Shown here piece after piece: positions 35,165 through 43,803 of a stretch of DNA of 64,000 nt. Where the stretch lies: the NCBI GenBank assembly GCA_933207985.1, contig OW240913.1, forward strand, positions 102,169,909 through 102,233,908, written 5' to 3'. Numbering within the stretch: the stretch's first letter is position 1; each line of letters opens with the position of its first letter. A model generated the notes under the pieces. That model saw nothing but the letters and a program-made list of their open reading frames with translations, ran no database searches and had not been told where the DNA came from. The translations under genes and the position numbers were made by a program. This DNA comes from Pelobates cultripes. Lineage: Eukaryota; Chordata; Amphibia; Anura; Pelobatidae.

Positions 35165-36246
35165 ACCCTGCAGAAGTTTTCCAGCCTCGGAACCAGCTTA
35201 TCCTGAACCGTTTGTCATCATGCCCGACCGTTTTGATGGTAGCCGCACGTCCTTTCAGTCCTTTAAGATGGATTGTGAGGTGTTGTTTTCTTTAAAGCCT
35301 CGAACATATGCCACAGAATTCATCAAGGTCTGAGCGGCTATCAACCTGTTGTCTGGACGCATCAAAGTATGGGCTCACCAAATGTTGCAGACAAAGAGTC
35401 CTGTCCTTGTCAGCTGGGAATCCTTCAGTACCGCTATGGACTCACAATGCAAGGCCACTGTAACCAAGCCAGCTCCACGTACCAAAAAATACCAGATTCT
35501 TCGTAACCAAGAAACCCAGTACCACCACTACACCCCAGTGATGTCTCCTTCTGATCCTGTTCCTAGGAAAACTCCTGAGGTATCCTGTGTTCCACTCGAC
35601 CCTGAGGAACCTATGCAATTAGGACTTGTTCACTGCAAAGTGACACCTGAGGAAAGAGACCGAAGGAGAAGCCATGGCCTATGTTACTACTGTGGAGAAA
35701 GAGGGCATTTCATCACACTTTGCCCTGTTCGTCCTCCTAGACCTCCAGCTCTCCGACTGGGTACTTCTTTCCTCCACCCTGTATACACTGCTTGCCAGCC
35801 TAAAAAGCTACATATAAGCCGTTATTCTTGCCCATGCTTGGCTTCCACAAGAAAACCCCCTGCTCCAGTGCCGCCTGTATCTACTCCCGAAGTTACTTCC
35901 TGTGATACCATCACTACTTCCTGCCCGCCCAAAGAAGATGTACCTGTGGATTGTGCCATTGCTTCTAATGGCACTACAGTCCGTACAGAAGATCCTGAAA
36001 TGTTCGAAAAAGCATTGTTAGCCACGAACATTACTCCTGCCGAAGTAATGGAAGTACTTACCACCTGCACCCTGTTCCCCAGCCGTACCAGAAGCTGGTA
36101 CTAAGGAGTCCCATGCTGTAAAGGGATTCCACACTGAGGACTTTGACTATGGGGACTCGCTTGATTCTGACAGTGAACCTGAAGAGGTGTTCTGTTATGA
36201 CGACAAACCTAATCACACCCAGAGGGTGTTCTTGAAGGGGGGGTAC
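35165..36246 (+). pseudogene. Sushi-like Gag, broken, 5'-truncated
   Basis: The frame carries [35 protein letters not shown] and the zinc knuckle [14 protein letters not shown] (CX2CX4HX4C) at about 35686-35727. It aligns along its length with the intact minus-strand Gag at 40950-42002. An in-frame TGA at 35331-35333 and a frame change near 36070 break it. After the frame change an acidic tail (DSLDSDSEPEEVF) runs to the polypurine tract at 36234. As in the other copy there is no pol gene between gag and the tract. The 5' LTR and the gag start are missing. Confidence 0.85.
36234..36246 (+). promoter_or_regulatory. Polypurine tract of the sushi-like element
   Basis: GAAGGGGGGGTAC directly precedes the LTR start. 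The complete copy on the other strand has GAAGGGGGGGTAA at the same place. Confidence 0.85.
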
Positions 36247-36869
36247 TGTCACGGTTCTCGCCACATCAAACAGACGGCTAGACGTGGTCACCCGTGGAGA
36301 TCCCAACAAGGGACTTGAACCGGGGAACTTCGCAGTCCTGATCCTGCTTCCTACCTCTGAGCCACAGCAGCTTTTGTATTCTGCAAGTCATTCCGGTCCT
36401 ATTCATCCTGGCTTGTCTATCACTCTGGGGGCTATACCTTGAATTTGGCTGTGCTGCACCTGAACCTGATCAGACATTAGCAGGGTATTTAAACTCAGCC
36501 TCGCCCTGTGATCAGGATCAAGTCTTTGATCCTGCTGTGTGCTTTGTACCAGTGTTCCTGTCGTTTGAGCTGCTACTTGTTTTTGACCCCGGCTTCTGAC
36601 TACGTTTACTCTGACCTCTGGCATCCCTTGACTTCGGCTACTCCTCGTTGTTCCTGTCTTCTGGCATCCTTTGACCTCGGCTATCCTTTGACGATCCTGC
36701 TCTTTGTGTCCTTGCCTGTCCTGCGACTTGGTACTTCATCCTGCACAGCCCCCGTGCACAGACCCACAGGCCGGGTGAATTCTTACTTGACCACCTTGGC
36801 CTGTGGCTATCTGCAAGGGTGAGCAACATATCTGCGCTACAGACTCCCAACCCAGGTAAGACCCTGACA
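36247..36869 (+). mobile_element. 3' LTR of the sushi-like gag element (623 bp)
   Basis: It starts TGTCACGGTTCTCG directly after the polypurine tract and ends ACCCTGACA. It has a TATTTAAA box at about 36485 in the sense orientation. The matching 5' LTR is absent. Open frames inside it (for example 36508-36822) lack protein similarity. Confidence 0.8.
36305..36370 (-). ncRNA. tRNA-like sequence inside the LTR, antisense
   Basis: The minus strand has GTGGCTCAGAGGTAG (A-box-like) followed about 30 nt later by GGTTCAAGTCCC (B-box-like). This is the spacing of an internal RNA polymerase III promoter. Acceptor, D and T stems do not pair well, so it is at best a pseudo-tRNA or SINE head, not a working tRNA. 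Confidence 0.4.
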
Positions 36870-37871
36870 AAGAGTTAAGCATGTTAATTAGCTTTTCAGG
36901 TGACCACTCTACGCTCAAATGCTTTCTTATACAGTTTTAAACGTTATAACTCCTCTAATGCACTTATGTTATACAATGCAATGTTCATTACATATGAATA
37001 TGTCAATTAAAACGGTTCTGTTTCCATGTTTAAATATAACTCACTTACTGACATTGGTTGCATTGGTTGCAGCAGGGCCTTCTTATTTCAACTGCAAGGT
37101 TATAGAGGTAGGCCCTAAATTTTATACCTAATTACATTGTTATGTATTACTTTCTGGTTACCAGAACATGTATTAAATAAGTCACGTTTCCCAACCACTA
37201 GTTGAACAACAATCACCCTACCAGGACAAGCAATCCTCATAAATCTTTCAAGTTATATATGGTTAGTATCTACTGACTGGTCCAGCAGTAATTTCTATGG
37301 TCATCTCCTGGGGGTTAGGTTGTAACTCAATTATTATGACTTGTTTTAGATTCAAGTAGGGGTCTTTCTTAAACACTTCCAAACACATCATATAGGAAAA
37401 TAAACAGGTATGTCGTATCACAATACCCCCACTAGGTTGATCGCAGGTTATAATAAACCCTCGCCAATTAGGTATATTCCCATAGGCCTCATCGCCTAGA
37501 GTTAGTGGTCCCGCAAGGCCGATTATCGCTCCGTTCAGCAGAGGTCCAAGCCCAACCGGCCCAACGCATAGCTATAGCCTTGCATCCAATCATAGTTAGG
37601 GCCTCACTCGTCACGGCCAATCGATAGTGCATCTTATACATGTCACCGAGAGGCCAACACTCCGCCACCTACCTCAGTGGCACTAAGGCCCCACGAGCCA
37701 AATCATAGGTAGAGCCTCTCAAAGCCACTTGGCAAGTAGTTAGGGCGTCACCTGTCACCAATATTAGTAAGTTAATACAATTTCGCCTCAGGGCACTAAT
37801 CTAGCAATCTGGGTTACTGCAAATCCACACAATTCCATACTAACCTAAGCTATCTGCCTCACACCCTTAGC
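36870..37871 (+). other. Ngaro-like element leader, second part
   Basis: Non-coding sequence between the nested LTR and the Gag-like start. It contains phrases such as 'gaggcc/ggcctc' around 37480-37760 with repeated 'aaggcc' and 'agggcctc' words. No protein is visible. Confidence 0.5.
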
Positions 37872-38587
37872 ATGTCTAATGCTTCCATACAAGATCAGGC
37901 TCACAGAGGAGGCATGCCATACCTGCAAGCCCAGCGTCCAGCTATAGGTCCTGGACGATTCCAAAAATCACCACGGAACTCAAAAAGAGGAATATCCCCT
38001 TCCCGGCCACAGCCAGGAAAGCTGAACGTTTTCGGTTGCTAAACACTCAGGAGGACGATGAAAGGCCTGGCCCTAGTTCTGAGTTTAACGTGCAAAAGAG
38101 CCTATCAGAACTGCACGTCATGATGGCCTCCCTTGTGTCTTCCATAGCCACTATAAATAACAGGCTGGATAATCTGGAATCTAATAGCACACCTGTTATT
38201 CCGGAGGTTCCAGTTCCCATAGCCCAGCCTGAGCCTAACCCAGGAGGTAACAATAACCCTGCACCCACCAAAACTACCAACATTATTAACCCTATCCACC
38301 TCATTCCACAAAACCTGAAGCGTGACATTATAGAAGGGAAAGACATTAACTTGGCTTCACTACTGATAGCTTCTCAAGACGTGATTGAAAACAGATCAAA
38401 TACGTTCGATGACCTATCAGTAGTTATGAAGTGCAGAGACCCTAGACTGAACAGGAAACTTAACATCCCTGAGTTCGTCCTGGCCTTCTGTCTATACAGA
38501 GACATTATCTATACAGCCTTTCCCCATCGTAGAGAGGAACTTGACTTATACCTCCATAAAATCATTGACCTAGCATACAAGTACTGA
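37872..38587 (+). pseudogene. Ngaro/DIRS-like Gag ORF
   Basis: An ATG at 37872 opens a frame (MSNASIQDQAHRGG...) that stops at 38038-38040. The downstream frame continues with LLNTQEDDERP and runs to 38584, so one indel near 38030 separates the two. The distal part contains a leucine-rich stretch and YRDIIYTAFPHRREELDLYL followed by IIDLAYKY, the conserved end of Gag-like proteins of tyrosine-recombinase elements. A single TGA at 38585-38587 separates it from the following open frame, which is in phase. Confidence 0.75.
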
Positions 38588-40180
38588 GGCTGTGCCTTTT
38601 ATGATTATCACAAATCATTCGCTTCCAGGTCAGCCGCTTCACTCACCCAATACAATACTAACACTGACTGGGGTCAGTTAGACACCAAACTGTTTCTTAT
38701 ACATTTTGTGGGTCTCAGGACGCCTTCTTGTGCCATATGCTCATCAGCAGCCCATACAGTCAACTTTTGTCCTGACAACACAGCAGTTCCCTCTACCAGT
38801 AACGCCAACCCTGAGTATCAATCCAATACTACACAGAGAGAGTTGAGAGACAAACTAGGCAGGCCAATTGTTTTTTTGGGTAAAGCACAAGTCTGTAATA
38901 ATTTCCATGCCGGTGGTTGTAGTTACAGTGCTTGCAGGCTTCTTCATGTGTGTTCACGTTGTTACAGGGCGCATGCTAAAACAATGTGCCCAAACAGGCT
39001 GTACCCTAAAAGATCCTCCACTCCAATAAACGTTCCTAATTTGCAAAGCTACCTGCCTAATTATCCTTCTTTACATCTGTTAGAATTCCTCACATCTGGT
39101 TTTACTGACGGGTTTCACACAGGTTTTGTTACTCTTCCTACGGGTATTTTGGAATGCCCCAACCTACAGTCAGCACTCACAGACCCCAGTAGCATACATG
39201 AACTCCTACTCAAAGAAATTAACAACGGCTTCATGATAGGGTCTTTCACAACACCACCTTTCACCTGCTGGAGAGCAAACCCTCTGGGCATAGCTACACG
39301 GAAATTTAATAATAAAAAGAGGCTTATAATTGACTTTTCGGCACCTCACTCTTCCACGACACCTAGCTTGAATGCACTAATTCCGTCAGAAGATTTCTCC
39401 CTTCAATACACTAGAATTGATGACGCCATACAAGCCATCATTAATTCTGGTAAGGCTGCATGGTTAAGCAAAACCGACATTACTAATGCGTTTAAATTAC
39501 TACCCATACAACAGTCACTCTGGCACCTGCATGGCGTTAAGTGGGAAGACAGGTATTATTTCGCGACCAGGCTAACTTTCGGCTCCAAGAGTAGCCCGAA
39601 GATATTTGATATCTTCGCTGAGACTTTAATCTGGCTCATACTTAACAAGTGCAGATGTACAGTAGTCATCCACTATTTAGACGACATTGTGTCTTCTATA
39701 GACGACTTCCTCACCATCGAACCACACCACTGCACACCAAGCAGCCTACGTCACATTCTCTCTCTTTTCAAAGATCTAGGAGTCCCTGTTGCCCCAGGCA
39801 AAACAGAAGGTCCCAAAACCGAGATTACTTTCCTGGGTATTACACTTAATTCCGTGTCTATGCAAGCCAGCCTCCCCCAAGAGAAAGTAGACAGAATTCT
39901 ATCTTATATCAACATCTGCACATCACAAGGCTCTTGCACCAGGAAACAGCTACAGTCACTACTCAGGTCACTTAATTTTGCCATGAGAATAATACCACAG
40001 GGGAGATCTTTTATTTCCAGAATTCTCTCTCTCCTTCACGAGCTCCCTGACGACCACTCCACAACCCTCTTAGACGAACCAGCTAGACCAAATCTTAAAA
40101 TGTGGCATCTATTTCTGTCATCTTGGAATGGCAAGTCGCTATTCGTCCCCCCTATTTCTGACGACTCCCCGGTAGTTTGA
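38588..40180 (+). pseudogene. Ngaro/DIRS-like Gag tail and reverse transcriptase
   Basis: In phase after the TGA come the CCHC knuckle CAICSSAAHTVNFC (about 38729-38770) and a CCCH-type finger CNNFHAGGCSYSACRLLH. The RT follows: FNNKKRLIIDFSAPHS, then LSKTDITNAFKLLPI (first catalytic aspartate), FGSKSSPKIF and the catalytic VIHYLDDIVSS at about 39670. Thumb and connection sequence runs to 40177. The polymerase core appears undamaged for about 490 codons. It ends at a stop in the RNase H start, where a conserved Trp codon has become TGA (40178-40180). Confidence 0.88.
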
Positions 40181-40342
40181 ACTGATGCATCAGGTGCCAT
40201 AGGCAACGCAGCTATTTTTGGTAACAAATGGGTGTACGACTCTAGAGACTACCACACTAGAGACTACCACACTAGTGAACTTCAATACCACCTTAGCACT
40301 ATTTGAAGTATTCCCAATCGTAGCTGCTGCTCACATATGTGG
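40181..40342 (+). pseudogene. RNase H, N-terminal half
   Basis: TDASGAIGNAAIFGNKW holds the first catalytic aspartate. A 17-bp tandem duplication (ctagagactaccacacta, twice, 40240-40275) and a frame change follow, then LFEVFPIVAAAHICG, which carries the catalytic glutamate region. The frame is cut at 40342 by the gag-only LTR element. It resumes at 42571 and, after the hAT-type element, at 43499. Confidence 0.75.
40338..40342. repeat. 5-bp target-site duplication, left
   Basis: TGTGG, repeated at 42566-42570, brackets the gag-only LTR element. Confidence 0.9.
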
Positions 40343-40890
40343 TGTCAGGGATCTTACCTGGAGTGGGAGTCCGGCACGCAGAGTTGAGGCACCCTTTGCA
40401 ATTCGACACAGACCGAGGGGACTCAGGACAGAAATCCCCAAGGCTGTGACACAGTGCACTGGGGCTGAAATAACCAGTGCTTCCTGGAACGCAGTACAGA
40501 CAAGGATATCCAGAAGAGTAGTCAGTATCAGAATCAGAAGTCAGGACGGGCAGCAATCAGGCGAAAACAGTAGACGAGCAGGAGATCAAAAAGCAGGAGT
40601 CAGATGAACAGCAGTGAAACCAAACAGGAACAGGAAACACGATCTGACAACGAGAACCAGCCTTGCGGGGTTTAAATAGGGAGTCTCAGCCAATCATCAA
40701 GGAACCAGGAACAGGTGTGCACATTCCAGGCGTACAGGCTCAGACTACAGGATACCAAGAACAACCAGAAACAGTCAAAGATGCGTGGAGCTCAATGCAA
40801 GGATACCGACTGGGATGCAGGAAACTCAGGTTTGATCCCAGCCAGACCCAAATACACAATATTGTGTAAAGCACAATGGTGATCCTGACA
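40343..40890 (-). repeat. 3' LTR of the gag-only element
   Basis: 548 bp, nearly identical to 42018-42565. In the predicted start region it has TGTCAGATCGTG where the 5' LTR has GGTCAGATCGAG. Confidence 0.95.
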
Positions 40891-40903
40891 TTACCCCCCC
40901 TTC
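40891..40903 (-). promoter_or_regulatory. Polypurine tract
   Basis: GAAGGGGGGGTAA on the minus strand lies immediately upstream of the 3' LTR. This is the position of the plus-strand primer in LTR retroelements. Confidence 0.85.
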
Positions 40904-40949
40904 AAAGACGCCGTAGGCGAGAAGAGGAACGCAACTACGACCCAGGAGG

Positions 40950-42002
40950 TTACTTTTTGGATTTCTTGGCTTTGGTGGTACTAGTAGGAGCAGAGGTCAT
41001 AGCTTGTAGGGCCTTTTCAAATACTTGCAAGTCCTCCTTCCGGACTAGAGTCCCATTAGAGGCATAGGTACAGCCAGAAAGAGGGTCTTCCTTGACAGGA
41101 CTTGTAGTGGTTGTGGTGCTTGCCTTCTTAGAAGCAGAATCTTTAGTAGAAATAGAGATCTCAGGTTCTTTAGTAACAGATTCCTGCACAACCTCAGGAG
41201 CAACGACTGTAGAAGGCTGAGGATTGGACAGAGTGGTCAAGCAAGGACAGGCAGCATGTTGGCAGACAGGTCTCATAGGATATGCCAGAGTAGTACCCAG
41301 ACGGAGAACCCGAGGCCTAGATGGACGAATGGGACAAAAAGATATTAAATGTCCCATCTCCCCACAATAATAACACAGTCCATGCGCCATCCTTCTTGCC
41401 CTTTCTTGAGATGACTGACGGAACCTAACCAGTCCAATCTCCATGGGTTCCTCCGCCTCCCTGCCAGATGTATACGATGTTTCGGGAGACTTGGGAGCGG
41501 TAGGGTTAGCTGTAACATCAGTCCGAGTGAAAGGAGTATTGTAGTCCATTTCCAGTCCGGGTTGCAATATGTGTGAAGCAACAGTAGGTGATCTATGTAC
41601 ATATGACTTTTGTGTCTTGTTGCATTGTAAACCCAGGGACCGAATAAAGGACTCCCAGGAATCTAGGACTGGGCTTTTGGCGAGTAACAACTGGTGGGCC
41701 CAGATCTTAAGGTGCCCCGACAATAAGGTAATCGCTGTCCTCACTTTAATGACGTCTGTGGCATAGGTAAGTGGTTTCAGGGAGAACAGGACCTCGCAAT
41801 CAACTTTGAAGGTATCATACTTAGACCGGATCCCAGAAAATTTCTCGGGTAGCGCAACCAGCGGTTCAGAGAGTCCAGAGTCATAGGTTACTCTCCCTTT
41901 AAGGGAAGCCAGCTCCTGCTGTAAGCCCTGCAAAGCCTGGGTGAGCTGGGAAACTTGCTGGGTCAAGGCTGCAACGGTAATCTTCAACTCTGCAGACTCC
42001 AT
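40950..42002 (-). CDS. Sushi-like Gag of the gag-only element (350 aa)
   Basis: The start chosen is MESAELK at 42002. The open frame continues upstream into the LTR to 42077, but the predicted transcript and leader favour 42002. The N-terminus is a heptad-like coiled coil (residues about 5-40, LTQQVSQLTQALQGLQQELA). A capsid-like domain of the sushi/Ty3 type follows (LPEKFSGIRSKYDTF, CEVLFSLKPLTYATDVIKV, ITLLSGHLKIWAHQL). A CX2CX4HX4C zinc knuckle, CYYCGEMGHLISFC, lies at about residues 210-223. The C-terminal third is rich in serine, threonine and lysine and ends KAKKSKK. The frame has no damage. Its role would be particle assembly and RNA packaging; no enzyme is encoded. Confidence 0.9.
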   Translation of the reverse strand: MESAELKITVAALTQQVSQLTQALQGLQQELASLKGRVTYDSGLSEPLVALPEKFSGIRSKYDTFKVDCEVLFSLKPLTYATDVIKVRTAITLLSGHLKIWAHQLLLAKSPVLDSWESFIRSLGLQCNKTQKSYVHRSPTVASHILQPGLEMDYNTPFTRTDVTANPTAPKSPETSYTSGREAEEPMEIGLVRFRQSSQERARRMAHGLCYYCGEMGHLISFCPIRPSRPRVLRLGTTLAYPMRPVCQHAACPCLTTLSNPQPSTVVAPEVVQESVTKEPEISISTKDSASKKASTTTTTSPVKEDPLSGCTYASNGTLVRKEDLQVFEKALQAMTSAPTSTTKAKKSKK

Positions 42003-42017
42003 TTGGTCAGATCGTAC
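42003..42017 (-). promoter_or_regulatory. Leader with putative self-priming primer-binding site
   Basis: Only 15 nt separate the 5' LTR from the gag ATG. On the minus strand they read GTACGATCTGACCAA. CGATCTGACC is the exact complement of GGTCAGATCG in the LTR (42324-42315), the predicted 5' end of the transcript. No TGG tRNA-type site is present at the LTR edge. Confidence 0.7.
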
Positions 42018-42565
42018 TGTCAGGGATCTTACCTGGAGTGGGAGTCCGGACACGCAGAGTTGAGGCACCCTTTGCAATTCGACACAGACCGAGGGGACTC
42101 AGGACAGAAATCCCCAAGGCTGTGACACAGTGCACTGGGGCTGAAATAACCAGTGCTTCCTGGAACGCAGTACAGACAAGGATATCCAGAAGAGTAGTCA
42201 GTATCAGAATCAGAAGTCAGGACGGGCAGCAATCAGGCGAAAACAGTAGACGAGCAGGAGATCAAAAGCAGGAGTCAGATGAACAGCAGTGAAACCAAAC
42301 AGGAACAGGAAACTCGATCTGACCACGAGAACCAGCCTTGCGGGGTTTAAATAGGGAGTCTCAGCCAATCATCAAGGAACCAGGAACAGGTGTGCACATT
42401 CCAGGCGTACAGGCTCAGACTACAGGATACCAAGAACAACCAGAAACAGTCAAAGATGCGTGGAGCTCAATGCAAGGATACCGACTGGGATGCAGGAAAC
42501 TCAGGTTTGATCCCAGCCAGACCCAAATACACAATATTGTGTAAAGCACAATGGTGATCCTGACA
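42018..42565 (-). repeat. 5' LTR of the gag-only element
   Basis: 548 bp. On the minus strand a U3 of about 241 nt ends at the predicted start at 42324, followed by about 307 nt of R-U5. The boundaries are TGTCAGGATC... and ...GATCCCTGACA. Confidence 0.95.
42315..42355 (-). promoter_or_regulatory. LTR core promoter: TATA box and predicted start
   Basis: TATTTAAA on the minus strand (about 42353-42346) is followed by GGTCAGATCG, whose first G is about 29 nt downstream of the first T of the box. This is the standard spacing between a TATA box and a transcription start. The start assignment is inference. Confidence 0.65.
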
Positions 42566-42570
42566 TGTGG
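42566..42570. repeat. 5-bp target-site duplication, right
   Basis: TGTGG, matching 40338-40342. Confidence 0.9.
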
Positions 42571-42580
42571 TAAGGAATGG

Positions 42581-42588
42581 AGTGGACA
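42581..42588. repeat. 8-bp target-site duplication, left
   Basis: AGTGGACA is repeated at 43491-43498 and brackets the hAT-type element. Confidence 0.9.
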
Positions 42589-42765
42589 CAGGGGCGTTTT
42601 AGCCACAAGGCATTTGCCTTGGGCGGCATTTTTCAGGGGGCGGCAAAAAACGCCACCCCCCAAATGCCCAGGCAAATGCCTTGTTATCCTCGCGGCTAAC
42701 TGACATGCAGGGCGCTGGGCTGGCGGGCGGCGCTGCGTGGGCGGCTCCCAGCCTCACTTTGCAGC

Positions 42766-42810
42766 GCGCGAGGGAGCTGAGCAGACCGCTCAGGGGAAGA
42801 GCTCCCTCGC
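42766..42810. repeat. GC-rich hairpin
   Basis: GCGAGGGAGCT pairs with AGCTCCCTCGC, with a shorter inner pair (CTGAGC/GCTCAG). Confidence 0.85.
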
Positions 42811-42914
42811 CGGCCGCCTGCCCAGCCTGGCAACCACTGGACCACCAGGGAGGTAATGAACCACTCCCCCCAGCACTCCCAAAGGTAAGGAGGTTGGGGT
42901 AAAAAATGTAATGT

Positions 42915-43126
42915 AAGTGAGTGAGTGTGTGTCTGTTAATGTGTGTGTGTTTTGTTAGTGTGTGTGTCTGACTGTGTGAGTGTGTGTCTGTTAGTGTGTG
43001 TCTGACTGTGTCTGTTAGTGTGTATGTGTGTGTCTGACTGTGTGTCAGTGAGTGTGTGTGTGTCTGTTAGTGTGTGTGTGTGTCTGTTAGTGTGTGAGTG
43101 TGTCTGCTAGTGTGAGTGTGTTTGCC

Positions 43127-43157
<31 letters not shown>

Positions 43158-43420
43158 CTGTTAATGTGTGTGTGTTTGTTAGTGTGTGTGTGTCTGCTAG
43201 TGTGTGTCTGCTAGTGAGTGAGTGTCTGACTGTGTTTGTCTGTTAGTGTGTATGTGTGTCTGAGTGTGTGTGTGTCTGACTGTGTGAGTGTGTGTCAGTG
43301 AGTGTGTGTGTCAGTGAGTGTGTGTCTGTTAGTGAGTGTGTCTGTTAGTGTGTGTGTGTGTTTCTGTTAGCGAGTGTATGCATATCTGTCTGTGAATGTA
43401 TGTGTGTGTATTTAGAAGGC
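42915..43420. repeat. GT-rich minisatellite
   Basis: Units such as GTGTGTGTCTGTTAGT and GTGTCTGACTGTGTGA are repeated for about 0.5 kb. Confidence 0.95.
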
Positions 43421-43490
43421 GGGGCGGGGGGAGGGGGGGTGCCTGAGTTTTGTCCTGCCTAGGGCAGCACAAAACCAGGATACACCACTG

Positions 43491-43498
43491 AGTGGACA
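43491..43498. repeat. 8-bp target-site duplication, right
   Basis: AGTGGACA, matching 42581-42588. Confidence 0.9.
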
Positions 43499-43783
43499 GT
43501 CGGTCAGGTGCTTCTCAGATAACATGGCGGCATGTGATATTATTAACAAAGGCCGCTCTCAGTCCCTTACCATTATGAAATTGGTTAGGAGACTTACCCG
43601 GCTAGCAGCAAACCTACTATTCTGTATCTACTGCATTCACGTGCCTGGTGTTCAGAACAACGCAGCTGATGCTCTCTCACGCTCTAATTTACAGGAGTTT
43701 TTCAGAATCCATCCATCGGCAAACGCACAACCCAGACAACCTCCGAGCTTCATAGACCTAATCATGTCTGTTACTCCAAAGTA
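43499..43783 (+). pseudogene. RNase H, C-terminal half
   Basis: The frame reads VRCFSDNMAACDIINKGRSQ (catalytic DN box), MKLVRRLTRLAANLLF and IHVPGVQNNAADALSRSNLQ. The HVPG...ADALSR block is the conserved end of DIRS-order RNase H. The frame is open up to a stop at 43782-43784. With both insertions removed it joins the half at 40181-40342. Confidence 0.88.
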
Positions 43784-43803
43784 GGTCACTCGCACAGGCT
43801 GGT

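Larger units (their letters stand above)
40343..42565 (-). mobile_element. Complete gag-only LTR retroelement (2,223 bp)
   Basis: Two 548-bp LTRs in direct orientation surround a single Gag ORF with no protease, RT or integrase. The LTR boundaries are TGTCAG...CTGACA and a TGTGG duplication flanks the element. By eye the LTRs differ by only two substitutions and two single-base indels, so insertion was recent. The element reads on the minus strand: 5' LTR 42565-42018, a 15-nt leader, gag 42002-40950, the polypurine tract 40903-40891 and the 3' LTR 40890-40343. It must use enzymes from another element. Inserted into the RNase H of the Ngaro-like element. Confidence 0.95.
42589..43490. mobile_element. 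Non-autonomous hAT-type element (902 bp)
   Basis: It begins CAGGGGCGTTTTA and ends GGATACACCACTG, imperfect inverse complements with the CAG/CTG ends of hAT elements, between exact AGTGGACA copies. The interior has a GC-rich hairpin (42766-42810) and a GT-rich minisatellite (42915-43420). It has no transposase. Removing it restores the RNase H frame. Confidence 0.9.

Noticed and set aside
35165..36104. Domesticated Gag gene (like the RTL/PEG10 group)
   Set aside because: An in-frame stop, a frame change and an adjacent LTR and polypurine tract show an ordinary dead retroelement.
36305..36370. Functional tRNA gene
   Set aside because: A and B boxes are present, but the acceptor and T stems do not pair and no plausible anticodon stem-loop of the right size is formed.
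40950..42002. Domesticated host Gag gene
   Set aside because: The ORF is intact, but it sits between two near-identical LTRs with a target duplication, so it is a mobile element.
40343..42565. Endogenous retrovirus
   Set aside because: No pol or env. Gag is of the sushi/Ty3 type and the primer site is self-priming rather than tRNA-type.
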